Assembly: GCA_017304505.1 (NCBI GenBank)
Contig: JAFKKQ010000366.1
Location: 1-10,026, forward strand
Direction: 5' to 3'
DNA length: 10,026 bases
From: Hyphomicrobiales bacterium
GTDB taxonomy: Bacteria > Pseudomonadota > Alphaproteobacteria > Rhizobiales > Xanthobacteraceae
The stretch's first letter is position 1, and each line of letters begins with the position of its first letter. Under the pieces are notes generated by a model that saw only the letters and a list, made by a program, of their open reading frames with translations, was not told where the DNA came from and did not search any database. The translations under genes and the position numbers were made by a program. Of the stretch, positions 1-5,740 are shown one piece after another.

Positions 1-411
1 AAAGCCGGCACGATCGTAGAGCCGCCGGGCGGGCGCGTACTCCTCGTCGACTTCGAGGAACACCGTCTGCGTGCCAAGACCCGCCAGCCGCCGCAGATGA
101 AGGTCGAGCATGGTTCGCGCGAGGCCGCGGCCGCGCTGCGCCGCGCCCACCGCGACCGACAGGATTTCGGCCTCGCCGGCGACGAGCCGCGACAGGATGA
201 AACCGTCGAGCCTGCGCCCCGTCATCGCGCGATGCGCCAGGATGTTGCGTTCGAGCAGAAGCCGCTCGATCTCGCCGTCGCTCCAGCCGCGCCGGAACGA
301 GGCCGCATGCAGTTCCGCAATGGCGGCGGCATCCTGTGTCGTGGCTTCGGACAGCGCCGGCCGGCGGCGCGCGAACGCGTTCGAAATTTTGCGCAGAACT
401 TTGGCGATCAT
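1..411 (-). CDS. rimI: RimI-type ribosomal-protein-alanine N-acetyltransferase (3' end beyond the window)
   Basis: The frame starts at ATG 411 and stays open to the left edge, giving 137 residues with no stop. It reads as a GNAT acetyltransferase. The acetyl-CoA pyrophosphate loop is Q-R-G-R-G-L-A (about residues 90-96), preceded by the strand LSVAVG. The RimI-like end LEVDEEYAPARRLYDRAGF follows at about 119-137. Known RimI acetylates the N-terminal alanine of ribosomal protein S18 from acetyl-CoA; RimI-like proteins beside tsaB are common. The start codon overlaps the tsaB stop as ATGA (408-411), so the two are probably translationally coupled. About 20-25 C-terminal residues should lie outside the window. 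The RimI call rests on the motif and the tsaB neighbour; the exact substrate is inferred. Confidence 0.87.
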   Translation of the reverse strand, partial: MIAKVLRKISNAFARRRPALSEATTQDAAAIAELHAASFRRGWSDGEIERLLLERNILAHRAMTGRRLDGFILSRLVAGEAEILSVAVGAAQRGRGLARTMLDLHLRRLAGLGTQTVFLEVDEEYAPARRLYDRAGF

Positions 412-1088
412 CGGCGCGGCAGCCGCGCCGCGTCCTGGGGCTGGGCGTCGGGCGCGCGCAGATAGAGCGGCCGGGGCCCGTCCGCGCTTTCGTTCGCCGC
501 GACGCCGAGCCGCCCGACCCAGACGATATCCGGCGCGCGCCGCTCGTCGACCAGCGCCGGCGGCGGCTGGTGCGGCGGCCACGCGGCGGCGAGCATGCCG
601 GCGCCGGTGCCGACAATCCGGAACGGTCCGTTGGCCGCCGCCTGCACGGCATCGGCGACGCTGGCGATGCGGGGCGCGGCGAGCCCATGACCGCCCGGCG
701 CGAAGGTCTGCAGATAGACGTGCTGATGCCGCGCGTCGATGGCGACGACAACGCCAGTCTCGGCGTCCTCGGCGATATGCGGCGCGGCATAGGCGGCGAG
801 TGTGGTCAGGCCGAACGCAGGCTTGCCCGCCGTAAGCGCAATGCCGCGCGCCGCCGCGATCCCGACCCGCAGCCCGGTGAAGCTGCCCGGCCCGGTGGTG
901 ACCGCGATGCGGTCGAGCGCGGCGAACGCCATGTCGGCCTGCTTCATGACGCGCTCGATCAGCGGCATCAGCGCTTCGGCGTGGCCGCGCACCATCGGCA
1001 GGGATTCGCTTGCCACCTTGCCCTGCTCGGTGTCGAGCACGGCGGCGGAGCAAGCCTCAAGCGCGGTGTCGATCGCCAGCACGCGCAT
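408..1088 (-). CDS. tsaB: TsaB, tRNA threonylcarbamoyladenosine biosynthesis protein
   Basis: This 226-residue protein has the TsaB hallmarks: the N-terminal ASKHA strand MRVLAIDTALEACSAAV, and GPGSFTGLRVG at residues 66-76. TsaB is a non-catalytic paralogue of TsaD. It forms the TsaB-TsaD-TsaE complex, which transfers the threonylcarbamoyl group made by TsaC to A37 of ANN-decoding tRNAs in the cytoplasm. Length is normal for the family, and the C-terminus carries the usual P-L-Y-L-R-x-P-D-A. A Shine-Dalgarno-like AAGG lies about 4 nt before the ATG. It is 45 nt downstream of nfuA and overlaps rimI by 4 nt, so nfuA-tsaB-rimI may be cotranscribed. Nothing looks damaged. Confidence 0.95.
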   Translation of the reverse strand: MRVLAIDTALEACSAAVLDTEQGKVASESLPMVRGHAEALMPLIERVMKQADMAFAALDRIAVTTGPGSFTGLRVGIAAARGIALTAGKPAFGLTTLAAYAAPHIAEDAETGVVVAIDARHQHVYLQTFAPGGHGLAAPRIASVADAVQAAANGPFRIVGTGAGMLAAAWPPHQPPPALVDERRAPDIVWVGRLGVAANESADGPRPLYLRAPDAQPQDAARLPRR

Positions 1089-1133
1089 GATGCCTTCGCT
1101 CCGGTGCCGGCCGTTCGTTGCCTCGATGCGCGG

Positions 1134-1694
1134 CTAGACCGGCCGCACCTCGACCACTTCGGGCACGTAGTGCCGCAGCAGGTTCTGGATGCCGTGGCGC
1201 AGCGTCGCGGTCGATGACGGGCAGCCCGAGCAGGCGCCCTTCATGTGCAGGTAGACGATGCCTTCCTTGAAGCCCTTGAAGGTGATGTCGCCGCCGTCGT
1301 TGGCGACGGCGGGCCGCACGCGCGTCTCGATCAGATCCTTGATGGTGGTGACGATCTCCTCGTCCGCGGTCTCGAAGAACTCGTCGGCCGCGCCGGTCTC
1401 TTCTTCGCCCGCGTTGAGCAGCGGCGCACCGGACATGAAGTGTTCCATGATGGCGCCGAGGATGGCGGGCTTGAGCTGCGGCCATTCGCCGGCGGACTTG
1501 CTGACGGTGATGAAGTCGGAGCCGAAGAACACGCCGTCCACCCCTTCGATGGCGAACAGCCGTTCGGCCAGCGGCGACGATTTCGCCGCCTCGGCGGGGT
1601 CGCGCAGATCGAGCGTGCCGGTTTCAAGCACCGGCCGGCCGGGCAGGAACTTCAGGGTCGCCGGATTGGGCGTGGCTTCGGTCTGAATGAACAT
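1134..1694 (-). CDS. nfuA: NfuA/NifU-like iron-sulfur cluster carrier protein
   Basis: The protein is 186 residues if it starts at ATG 1694. I prefer that start over the upstream in-frame one at 1739 because MFIQTEATPNPATLKFLPG is the canonical N-terminus of alphaproteobacterial and mitochondrial NFU proteins, and because a strong AAGGAG Shine-Dalgarno lies just upstream. Residues 1-87 are the Scaffold_NFU N-terminal domain. Residues about 110-180 are the NifU C-terminal domain with the cluster-binding C155-S-G-C158. Family role: it takes Fe-S clusters from the assembly scaffold and delivers them to apoproteins such as aconitase, lipoate synthase or respiratory subunits. A hairpin separates it from the upstream usp gene, so it may have its own promoter in 1695-1807; I found no clear -35/-10 pair there. 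Confidence 0.95.
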   Translation of the reverse strand: MFIQTEATPNPATLKFLPGRPVLETGTLDLRDPAEAAKSSPLAERLFAIEGVDGVFFGSDFITVSKSAGEWPQLKPAILGAIMEHFMSGAPLLNAGEEETGAADEFFETADEEIVTTIKDLIETRVRPAVANDGGDITFKGFKEGIVYLHMKGACSGCPSSTATLRHGIQNLLRHYVPEVVEVRPV

Positions 1695-1807
1695 CGGTTT
1701 CTCCTTGGCCGGCAGCGGGTTCAAGGCCCGGCGGCGCAAACCATCCTAGCAGATAAGTGGCGTTTGTGCCCGCAAGATCAACCGAGGGAACGGGCCTATG
1801 GCCTCGC

Positions 1808-1828
1808 AAGCCGCCTTTCCGGCGGCTT
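1808..1828 (-). terminator. Stem-loop just downstream of the universal stress protein gene
   Basis: AAGCCGCC (1808-1815) pairs perfectly with GGCGGCTT (1821-1828) around a 5-nt loop. The stem begins right after the leftward usp stop codon (1829-1831). On the minus strand it is preceded by A residues and followed by only TT within the stem, so the U-tract is poor. It may act as a weak intrinsic terminator or an mRNA 3' stabiliser between usp and nfuA. Confidence 0.5.
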
Positions 1829-2329
1829 TTACGTCATCGCGTCGAGCTCTTCGTCGCTCAGGTGGCCCGGCACGATGGCCAGCGGGATGGGATAATCGCC
1901 CGCCGCGTTGGCGACGTTGGCGACCAGCGGCCCCGGACCCTCTTTGCCGGTGCCCGCCGCCAGCACCAGGATGGCGATGTCGTCGTCGTCCTCGATCAGC
2001 TTGAGGATCTGCTCGGACGTACCGCCTTCGCGCACGACCCGCTCCGGCGTGATGCCGGCGATGCCGTTGGCGCGGGTGGCGTATTTGTCGAGCGCTGCGT
2101 CCGCCGCCTCGTGCGCCTCCGCCTTCATGATGTCGGCGACGCCGAGCCATTGCTGGTTGCGGTCGTGCGTCTCGATCACGCGCAGCATGATGACGTTGGC
2201 GCCGACGCGCGCGGCGCGCCGCGCGGCGAAATAGACGGCGCGGTCGCATTCCGGCGTGTCGTCGATCACCACCAGCCACTTCGGCTTGTGGCCGGCTTCA
2301 TAGCTGCGGCGGCGACGGATCGTCGTCAT
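1829..2329 (-). CDS. Universal stress protein (UspA family)
   Basis: This is a 166-residue single UspA-domain protein. A basic N-terminal extension (TTIRRRRSYEAGHKPK) precedes the first strand W-L-V-V-I-D-D (about 18-24), which carries the usual Usp aspartate. Next are the helix ECDRAVYFAARRAARVGA and the strand NVIMLRVIE. A late loop, LVLAAGTGKEGPGPLVANV, stands where ATP-binding Usps have G-x2-G-x9-G-S/T; that motif is only partly kept, so nucleotide binding is uncertain. The terminal strand is PLAIVPG. Usp proteins are cytoplasmic stress-response proteins with poorly defined partners. It lies 102 nt downstream of trpS in the same direction, an arrangement I recall from Bradyrhizobium relatives. 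A stem-loop follows its stop. Confidence 0.9.
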   Translation of the reverse strand: MTTIRRRRSYEAGHKPKWLVVIDDTPECDRAVYFAARRAARVGANVIMLRVIETHDRNQQWLGVADIMKAEAHEAADAALDKYATRANGIAGITPERVVREGGTSEQILKLIEDDDDIAILVLAAGTGKEGPGPLVANVANAAGDYPIPLAIVPGHLSDEELDAMT

Positions 2330-2366
2330 GTGCGGTCTGCCTCGCGGTTCTATGCAGATGGGGATG

Positions 2367-2406
2367 GTGCCACGGCCCTTGCCAGCCGCACAAGGCGCGG
2401 CGGCAC
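2367..2406 (-). other. Imperfect hairpin between trpS and usp
   Basis: GTGCC (2367-2371) can pair with GGCAC (2402-2406), and an inner CCTTG can pair with CAAGG, leaving an internal loop. It sits in the 102-nt gap between trpS and usp. There is no U-tract on the minus strand, so a terminator role is only a possibility. Confidence 0.3.
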
Positions 2407-2431
2407 GGGATTTTGATACCGGCGGGCCGGC

Positions 2432-3464
2432 TCAGCTTCGCACGAAGCCGACGATATCCTTGACCGCCTTCATGGTTTCGCCGGCGAGCACGCGCGCCCG
2501 CCGCGCGCCATCGGCCAGGACCTGGTCGATATAGGCGGTGTCGTCCTTCAGCCGCCGCATCTCGGCGGTGATGGGTGAAAGCTTCGCCACCAGCAGGTCG
2601 GCGAGCGCCGGCTTGAACGCGGAGAACTGCGCACCGCCGAATTGCTTGAGCACGTCGGCCTTGGCGATGTCGGCGCAGGCGGCGTAGATGCCGACCAGGT
2701 TGTCGGCTTCGGGCCGCGTTTCCAGGCCCTTCACGTCGGGCGGCAGCGGCTCCGGATCGGTCTTGGCGCGGCGGATCTTCAGCGCGAGGGCGTCGGCGTC
2801 GTCGGTGAGATTGATGCGCGACTGGTCGGAGGGATCGGACTTCGACATTTTCTTCGCGCCGTCGCGCAGCGACATGACGCGCGTCGCCGGGCCCTGGATC
2901 AGCGGTTCCGGCAGCGGAAAGAAGGCGTCGCCGAAGCCGCGCGCGCGGATCGTCGCGGCGTAGTCGTTGTTGAACTTCTGCGCGATGTCGCGCGCCAGCT
3001 CCACGTGCTGCTTCTGGTCCTCGCCCACCGGAACGTGGGTGGCGCGGTGGATCAGGATGTCGGCCGCCATCAGGCTCGGATAGGCGTAAAGCCCGAGCGA
3101 AACATTCTCGCGGTCCTTGCCGGCCTTCTCCTTGAACTGCGTCATGCGGTTCATCCAGCCCAGCCGCGCGACGCAATTGCACACCCAGGCCAGCTCGGCG
3201 TGCTCGGCAACCTGGCTCTGGTTGTAGACGATGTGCTTCTTCGGATCGATGCCGCAGGCGATGAAGGCGGCGGTGACCTCGCGGATCGCCTGGGTCAGTT
3301 CGTCCGGCTCCTCAGTCGTAGCGCTCCTGCAGCGTGACGAATTTCGTGATCGCGCCGAGATAGTTGCCGAGATGCAAATTTCCCGTCGGCTGCACGCCGG
3401 AGAACACCTTTTCCCGAAAGGCGGGCGTCGATGCGGTCGCGGGCGCGGATTGTGGCACGTTCAT
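2432..3464 (-). pseudogene. trpS: Tryptophan--tRNA ligase gene, frameshifted by an internal deletion
   Basis: The N-terminal part starts at ATG 3464 and carries the class I signature P-T-G-N-L-H-L-G-N (HIGH-type, HLGN at residues 31-34). It then hits TGA at 3312-3314 just after L-Q-E-R-Y-D. The rest of a TrpRS resumes in another frame from about 3310 ([12 protein letters not shown]) and runs to the stop at 2432. That part includes [15 protein letters not shown] and KMSKS (in [11 protein letters not shown]). Against E. coli TrpRS from memory, about 15 residues are missing between Y-D and E-P-D, namely the conserved C-x-x-C-x-V-D-x-H-A-x-T segment. Only 4 nt remain where about 45 are expected, so the net loss is about 41 nt. 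The gene is otherwise well preserved, which implies a recent event, a duplicate copy, or an assembly error. A weak AGGGA Shine-Dalgarno lies 8 nt before the start. Confidence 0.92.
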
Positions 3465-3489
3465 AACGGAGGTCCCTGTCGTCAGCGGC

Positions 3490-3518
3490 CACATTCCACA
3501 AGCCGGGGCGCGATGCAA
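3490..3518 (-). promoter_or_regulatory. Possible trpS promoter
   Basis: On the minus strand TTGCAT (3513-3518), a 17-nt spacer and AATGTG (3490-3495) lie 26 nt upstream of the trpS ATG. The -10 match is poor, so this is only the best candidate in the gap. Confidence 0.22.
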
Positions 3519-3538
3519 GCGCGGGGAGGGGACCCGCA

Positions 3539-3589
3539 GCCCGGAGCATGCTCCGTTTGGTGCCCGGATGGAGCGGAGCGAAATCCGGG
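3539..3589 (+). repeat. Interspersed palindromic repeat, copy 1 (core CCCGGAT...ATCCGGG)
   Basis: This 51-bp unit aligns without gaps to 3794-3844. It ends in a palindromic core with arms CCCGGAT and ATCCGGG around a GGAGCGGAGCGAA-like centre. The two copies differ mainly at 3546-3555. A short CCGTTC/GAACGG hairpin follows at 3595-3610. I recall this core as a common intergenic repeat in the Bradyrhizobium group. Confidence 0.85.
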
Positions 3590-3643
3590 CGATGCCGTTC
3601 GTAGGAACGGATAAGGTCGCTGCAATTTCGGCGAACACGCTTT

Positions 3644-3695
3644 CCCTCCCCCTTGTGGGGAGGGTCGCTCGCGTGGAGGGAATCCGAGCGCGAGC
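3644..3695 (+). repeat. Two-hairpin GC-rich intergenic repeat element
   Basis: Two perfect stems lie in tandem: CCCTCCCC (3644-3651) with GGGGAGGG (3657-3664), and GCTCGCG (3667-3673) with CGCGAGC (3689-3695). A G-rich tail runs to about 3706. The layout resembles the dispersed CCTCCCC...GGGGAGGG elements I recall from rhizobial genomes. No gene is visible here. Confidence 0.7.
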
Positions 3696-3793
3696 GGGGT
3701 GGGGGTCGTTCGGTTACGGCGGAACGCAGACTCTCCGCCGCTTTCGCTATCGTCGGAACCGATAGCCCAGGATGTCGTCGTCCGATCCCCGTG

Positions 3794-3844
3794 GCCCGGA
3801 GTGCATTTCGTTTGGTGCCCGGATGGAGCGAAGCGAAATCCGGG
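3794..3844 (+). repeat. Interspersed palindromic repeat, copy 2
   Basis: It is a direct copy of 3539-3589 at a distance of 255 bp. Its 27-bp core (3818-3844) is the exact reverse complement of the third copy at 3928-3954. Confidence 0.85.
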
Positions 3845-3927
3845 TGACGAGCCCGACGCAGCGATATCGAACGATCATCGAACGGGCCGATCGATTCGCC
3901 AGCGAATGTATTTGTTGGAACGGCGGT

Positions 3928-3954
3928 CCCGGATTTCGCTTCGCTCCATCCGGG
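3928..3954 (-). repeat. Interspersed palindromic repeat, inverted copy 3 (core only)
   Basis: It is a 27-bp perfect reverse complement of 3818-3844 and is followed at once by CTACGCC. The TAG at 3955-3957 that closes the adjacent leftward frame lies right beside this element, so the element may have cut or redefined the 3' end of that gene. Confidence 0.85.
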
Positions 3955-4136
3955 CTACGCCACTCTAAAACCATAAGCGCGAATTGCGAGGATGTCCGCA
4001 TTGATGGACCGGTCGAACTCGGAAGGCGTCCGATGTAAAGTGGCCACCAATGCGCCGCCATTCGGCATCACGATCACCACCGCTTGTCCGTGTATGGCGG
4101 AGAAAAAAGGCGACGCACTGCCGAACTCTGGCTGCC
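3955..4136 (-). pseudogene. Downstream part of a frameshifted small-protein gene
   Basis: After the stop of the small membrane ORF (4137-4274), another frame continues to TAG 3955-3957. Its composition looks coding, for example HGQAVVIVMPNGGALVATL followed by HRTPSEFDRSINADILAIRA. Together with the upstream ORF it would make a protein of about 105 residues, with an N-terminal membrane anchor and a small soluble domain. The frame change lies between about 4173 (a run of five A on the plus strand, 4169-4173) and 4137. I do not recognise the family. An independent short gene starting at ATG 4200 or GTG 4206 is the alternative. Confidence 0.35.
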
Positions 4137-4274
4137 CTATCCAGCGTATGTCGGGAATGCAAGTTTGTAAAAAGCGACGGCGCCTGCCGCTAGGAGCCAT
4201 ACGCACAGCGATATGGTGCTGAATATACGCGCCCCACCGCTGCGCTTATGATCGTTAGGCATCAAAATTTTCAT
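4137..4274 (-). CDS. Small single-pass membrane protein, translationally coupled; probably the N-terminal half of a broken gene
   Basis: This 45-residue ORF starts at ATG 4272-4274, sharing one base with the upstream stop (TAATG); a second in-frame ATG is at 4262. The protein has a polar, basic head (MKILMPNDHKRSGGAR, 1-16) and a hydrophobic segment IFSTISLCVWLLAAGAVAF (17-35), typical of a single membrane helix. It ends at TAG 4137-4139. The overlap suggests coexpression with the 4274-4963 gene. A coding-looking continuation exists in another frame down to 3955, so the stop may come from a single-base indel. No family is recognised. The ORF could be chance, but the coupling and the clean membrane helix argue that it is real. 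Confidence 0.45.
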   Translation of the reverse strand: MKILMPNDHKRSGGARIFSTISLCVWLLAAGAVAFYKLAFPTYAG

Positions 4275-4963
4275 TACTCGTGCCCAAGGTCACGCAGGAG
4301 CTTTCGAACACGAGTATCAAGATTTAACCAGTCGTCTTTTGGTACGTAGCCATCCTGAAAAGAATACACGATGTCGATCTCTTCATCGTAAGGGTACGAC
4401 GTGCGACACGTATGGCCATGACTCTGCTCAAATTCATACGTAGAACACTGGAAAACGATCTTATGACCGTCGAAACCGAACAAACCAAGCGGGGATACAT
4501 CGTATAAAGTTTCAGAAGCCGATTTCGTGACGTCATAACCCACTTCGTCGCGGACGGTCGGCCGACCGGCATTCTGAGCCCACAATAAAAATTGATCCGA
4601 GTGATTCTTAATGTGTCCACGCCTTTCGATTCTGATTACGTTGGGAAGTTTTCTGTTTTGCACCCATTCATCGTAGAATTCATTTCCCGTATTTCGAAAG
4701 ACCACAATTTGAATGCTAGACGCTTTAAGTTCGCCGTTTTCGCAACGCCAGGACCGGTCGTATTGCCGATTAGGCAACTCTATGCTGCCGATGATTTTGC
4801 GCGGCACGATGAACGTGCGTTGCGCGACCTGGATTTGCACCGCGCCTTCTCGTTTGCAGTAAAGAAACGCGGGTATCCCTTCTGCAAGGTGGCTAAGCCA
4901 CAAAAGGCCACCGACTATCAACGTCGCAAAAGTCAGCGCAATAATGCCTAGAGCCCGCAACAC
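4274..4963 (-). CDS. Membrane-anchored protein of unknown function in AT-richer DNA
   Basis: The 229-residue protein starts at GTG 4963, with a G-rich stretch (GGGGG) about 5 nt upstream as a weak ribosome site. Residues 1-24 (LGIIALTFATLIVGGLLWL) form one hydrophobic helix, a signal anchor or uncleaved signal peptide; there is no lipobox. The remaining 205 residues are soluble and polar, with four cysteines (C36, C74, C173, C186) that could form two disulfides if exported. I do not recognise the family. Base composition is visibly less GC-rich than the flanking genes, which suggests recent transfer. It is followed by a coupled small membrane protein and lies between interspersed repeats and a toxin-antitoxin pair. 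An immunity or envelope-protection role would fit such a context, but nothing in the sequence shows it. Confidence 0.78.
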   Translation of the reverse strand: MLRALGIIALTFATLIVGGLLWLSHLAEGIPAFLYCKREGAVQIQVAQRTFIVPRKIIGSIELPNRQYDRSWRCENGELKASSIQIVVFRNTGNEFYDEWVQNRKLPNVIRIERRGHIKNHSDQFLLWAQNAGRPTVRDEVGYDVTKSASETLYDVSPLGLFGFDGHKIVFQCSTYEFEQSHGHTCRTSYPYDEEIDIVYSFQDGYVPKDDWLNLDTRVRKLLRDLGHE

Positions 4964-4980
4964 TATCGCCCCCGCTCTCT

Positions 4981-5045
4981 AAACGCGTTTGAGCAATCGT
5001 CAAAATATATAAAATTCAACGTTTCTCTTAGACTTGTAAACGTTT
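4981..5045. promoter_or_regulatory. AT-rich gap with repeated AACGTT palindromes upstream of the 4963 gene
   Basis: The 188-nt gap 4964-5151 is AT-rich. It contains AAACGCGTTT (4981-4990), AACGTTT (5018-5024) and AAACGTTT (5038-5045). The last two are 21 bp apart, about two helical turns, as expected of paired operator half-sites. TATAT-like sequence at 5006-5010 could be a leftward -10, but no good -35 pairs with it. A small GCTGC/GCAGC hairpin lies at 5078-5102. Confidence 0.25.
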
Positions 5046-5151
5046 GGAATCTTATAAAGACATCTGACAGCTTTTATGCTGCTTATTAAGCATCGACGCA
5101 GCTACCGTCTAAACTGGGCCGACTCGTAACAGGAGCTTCAATAAGTACCAT

Positions 5152-5418
5152 TCACCCCACCTTCAGCTTCCGCGCTTTCCGCAAATCCTCATTGATCCGT
5201 GTCTGCCACCCCACGCCCGTCTTGCGATAGGCGGCAAGCACATCCGCATCCAGCCTCAGCTTCACAGCTTGTTTCGGATTTGGAAGCGGCGGGCGGCCGC
5301 GGCGAACGATTCTCTCGCCGTGCCGGATTTCGGCGCCGTCGAAGAACGCATCCGTCAGCGGCGGCGCATCATCGGGATCGGTCCATGTGGCTGCGCCAGA
5401 TTTTTTCTTCTTTGGCAT
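5152..5418 (-). CDS. brnA: BrnA-family antitoxin (ribbon-helix-helix)
   Basis: The protein is 88 residues. A disordered, charged N-terminus (K3-K6, then D/P-rich) would wrap the toxin. The C-terminal ribbon-helix-helix DNA-binding region spans about 49-82: KQAVKLRLDADVLAAYRKTG followed by V-G-W-Q-T-R-I-N-E-D-L-R. The K-L-R-L-D-x-D-V-L and G-W-Q-T-R-I-N signatures are typical of BrnA. In known BrnTA systems BrnA neutralises BrnT and represses the operon, alone and as a complex. The ATG at 5418 lies inside the brnT 3' end (50-nt overlap), with a GAGG Shine-Dalgarno about 8 nt upstream, so translation is probably coupled. Toxin-first order is normal for this family. Length and motifs look intact. 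Confidence 0.92.
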   Translation of the reverse strand: MPKKKKSGAATWTDPDDAPPLTDAFFDGAEIRHGERIVRRGRPPLPNPKQAVKLRLDADVLAAYRKTGVGWQTRINEDLRKARKLKVG

Positions 5419-5650
5419 GACAGTGCCTCATCGAGATGATGTGGCGGGCCTCGCCACGTTGCGTCCAGACCATGATCACCACCCGTTCGTCGAGAACGCC
5501 CGCTGTGATGAATCGCGTCTCGCCATAATCGAACCGCTCATCGACGGTGGTAGCGGTTCGTCCGTCGAACACTTCATCGGCTCTTGCGAAGTCCAAGCCG
5601 CGATGCCGCAGGCTGAGATCGCGCTTCGCCGGATCGAAGGTGATCTCCAT
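5369..5650 (-). CDS. brnT: BrnT-family toxin (RelE-like ribonuclease)
   Basis: The protein is 93 residues, normal for BrnT. It opens with F-D-P-A-K (5-9) and H-R-G-L-D-F-A-R-A-D-E-V-F (16-28), then D-Y-G-E-T-R (41-46), T-Q-R-G (63-66) and R-H-I-I-S-M-R (69-75). The last of these supplies the basic residues expected at the RNase site, and A-K-E-E-K-I follows. Known BrnT toxins have a RelE-like fold, act as ribonucleases and stop translation, causing bacteriostasis unless bound by BrnA. Upstream of ATG 5650 a TACAAT (-10-like) lies only 5 nt before the start codon, so a leaderless mRNA is possible; GGGGG 11 nt upstream is a poor ribosome site. A palindrome at 5711-5740 is a candidate operator. 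The pair sits in an island with other signs of acquired DNA. Confidence 0.92.
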   Translation of the reverse strand: MEITFDPAKRDLSLRHRGLDFARADEVFDGRTATTVDERFDYGETRFITAGVLDERVVIMVWTQRGEARHIISMRHCHAKEEKIWRSHMDRSR

Positions 5651-5703
5651 GGATTATTGTACCCCCAACAAATAGTGAATCGCGGGCGATTTTACCAGCC
5701 CGA

Positions 5704-5732
5704 TTGACAGGCGAATGGAATACGATTATATT
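5704..5732 (+). promoter_or_regulatory. Near-consensus sigma-70 promoter pointing right
   Basis: TTGACA (5704-5709), a 17-nt spacer and TATATT (5727-5732) match the housekeeping consensus at 11 of 12 positions, with ideal spacing. The predicted start is near G5739, exactly where a strong stem-loop begins. No protein gene starts within the next 500 nt, so the natural product is an RNA, or a long leader for the kinase at 6254. Confidence 0.6.
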
Positions 5733-5740
5733 CCTATCGC
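5711..5740. promoter_or_regulatory. Palindromic operator candidate over the -10 region
   Basis: Inverted arms GCGA (5711-5714) and TCGC (5737-5740) enclose a second arm pair, GGAATA (5717-5722) and TATTCC (5729-5734). In total 11 of 15 dyad positions match. The dyad overlaps the rightward spacer and -10, and lies 61-90 nt upstream of brnT. BrnA or another regulator could bind it to control either direction. A minus-strand TATAAT (5725-5730) lies inside it, with no good -35. Confidence 0.45.

Noticed and set aside
336..1217. 293-codon rightward frame opposite tsaB
   Set aside because: It is antisense to tsaB and rimI, which have clear motifs; the frame is a codon-bias shadow.
3302..3320. Programmed frameshift in trpS
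   Set aside because: There is no slippery run or stop context of known frameshift sites, and a conserved block of about 15 residues is actually missing, so a deletion explains it better.
3539..3954. CRISPR array
   Set aside because: There are only three copies, one inverted, with irregular spacing and palindromic cores that fit interspersed REP-like elements rather than CRISPR.
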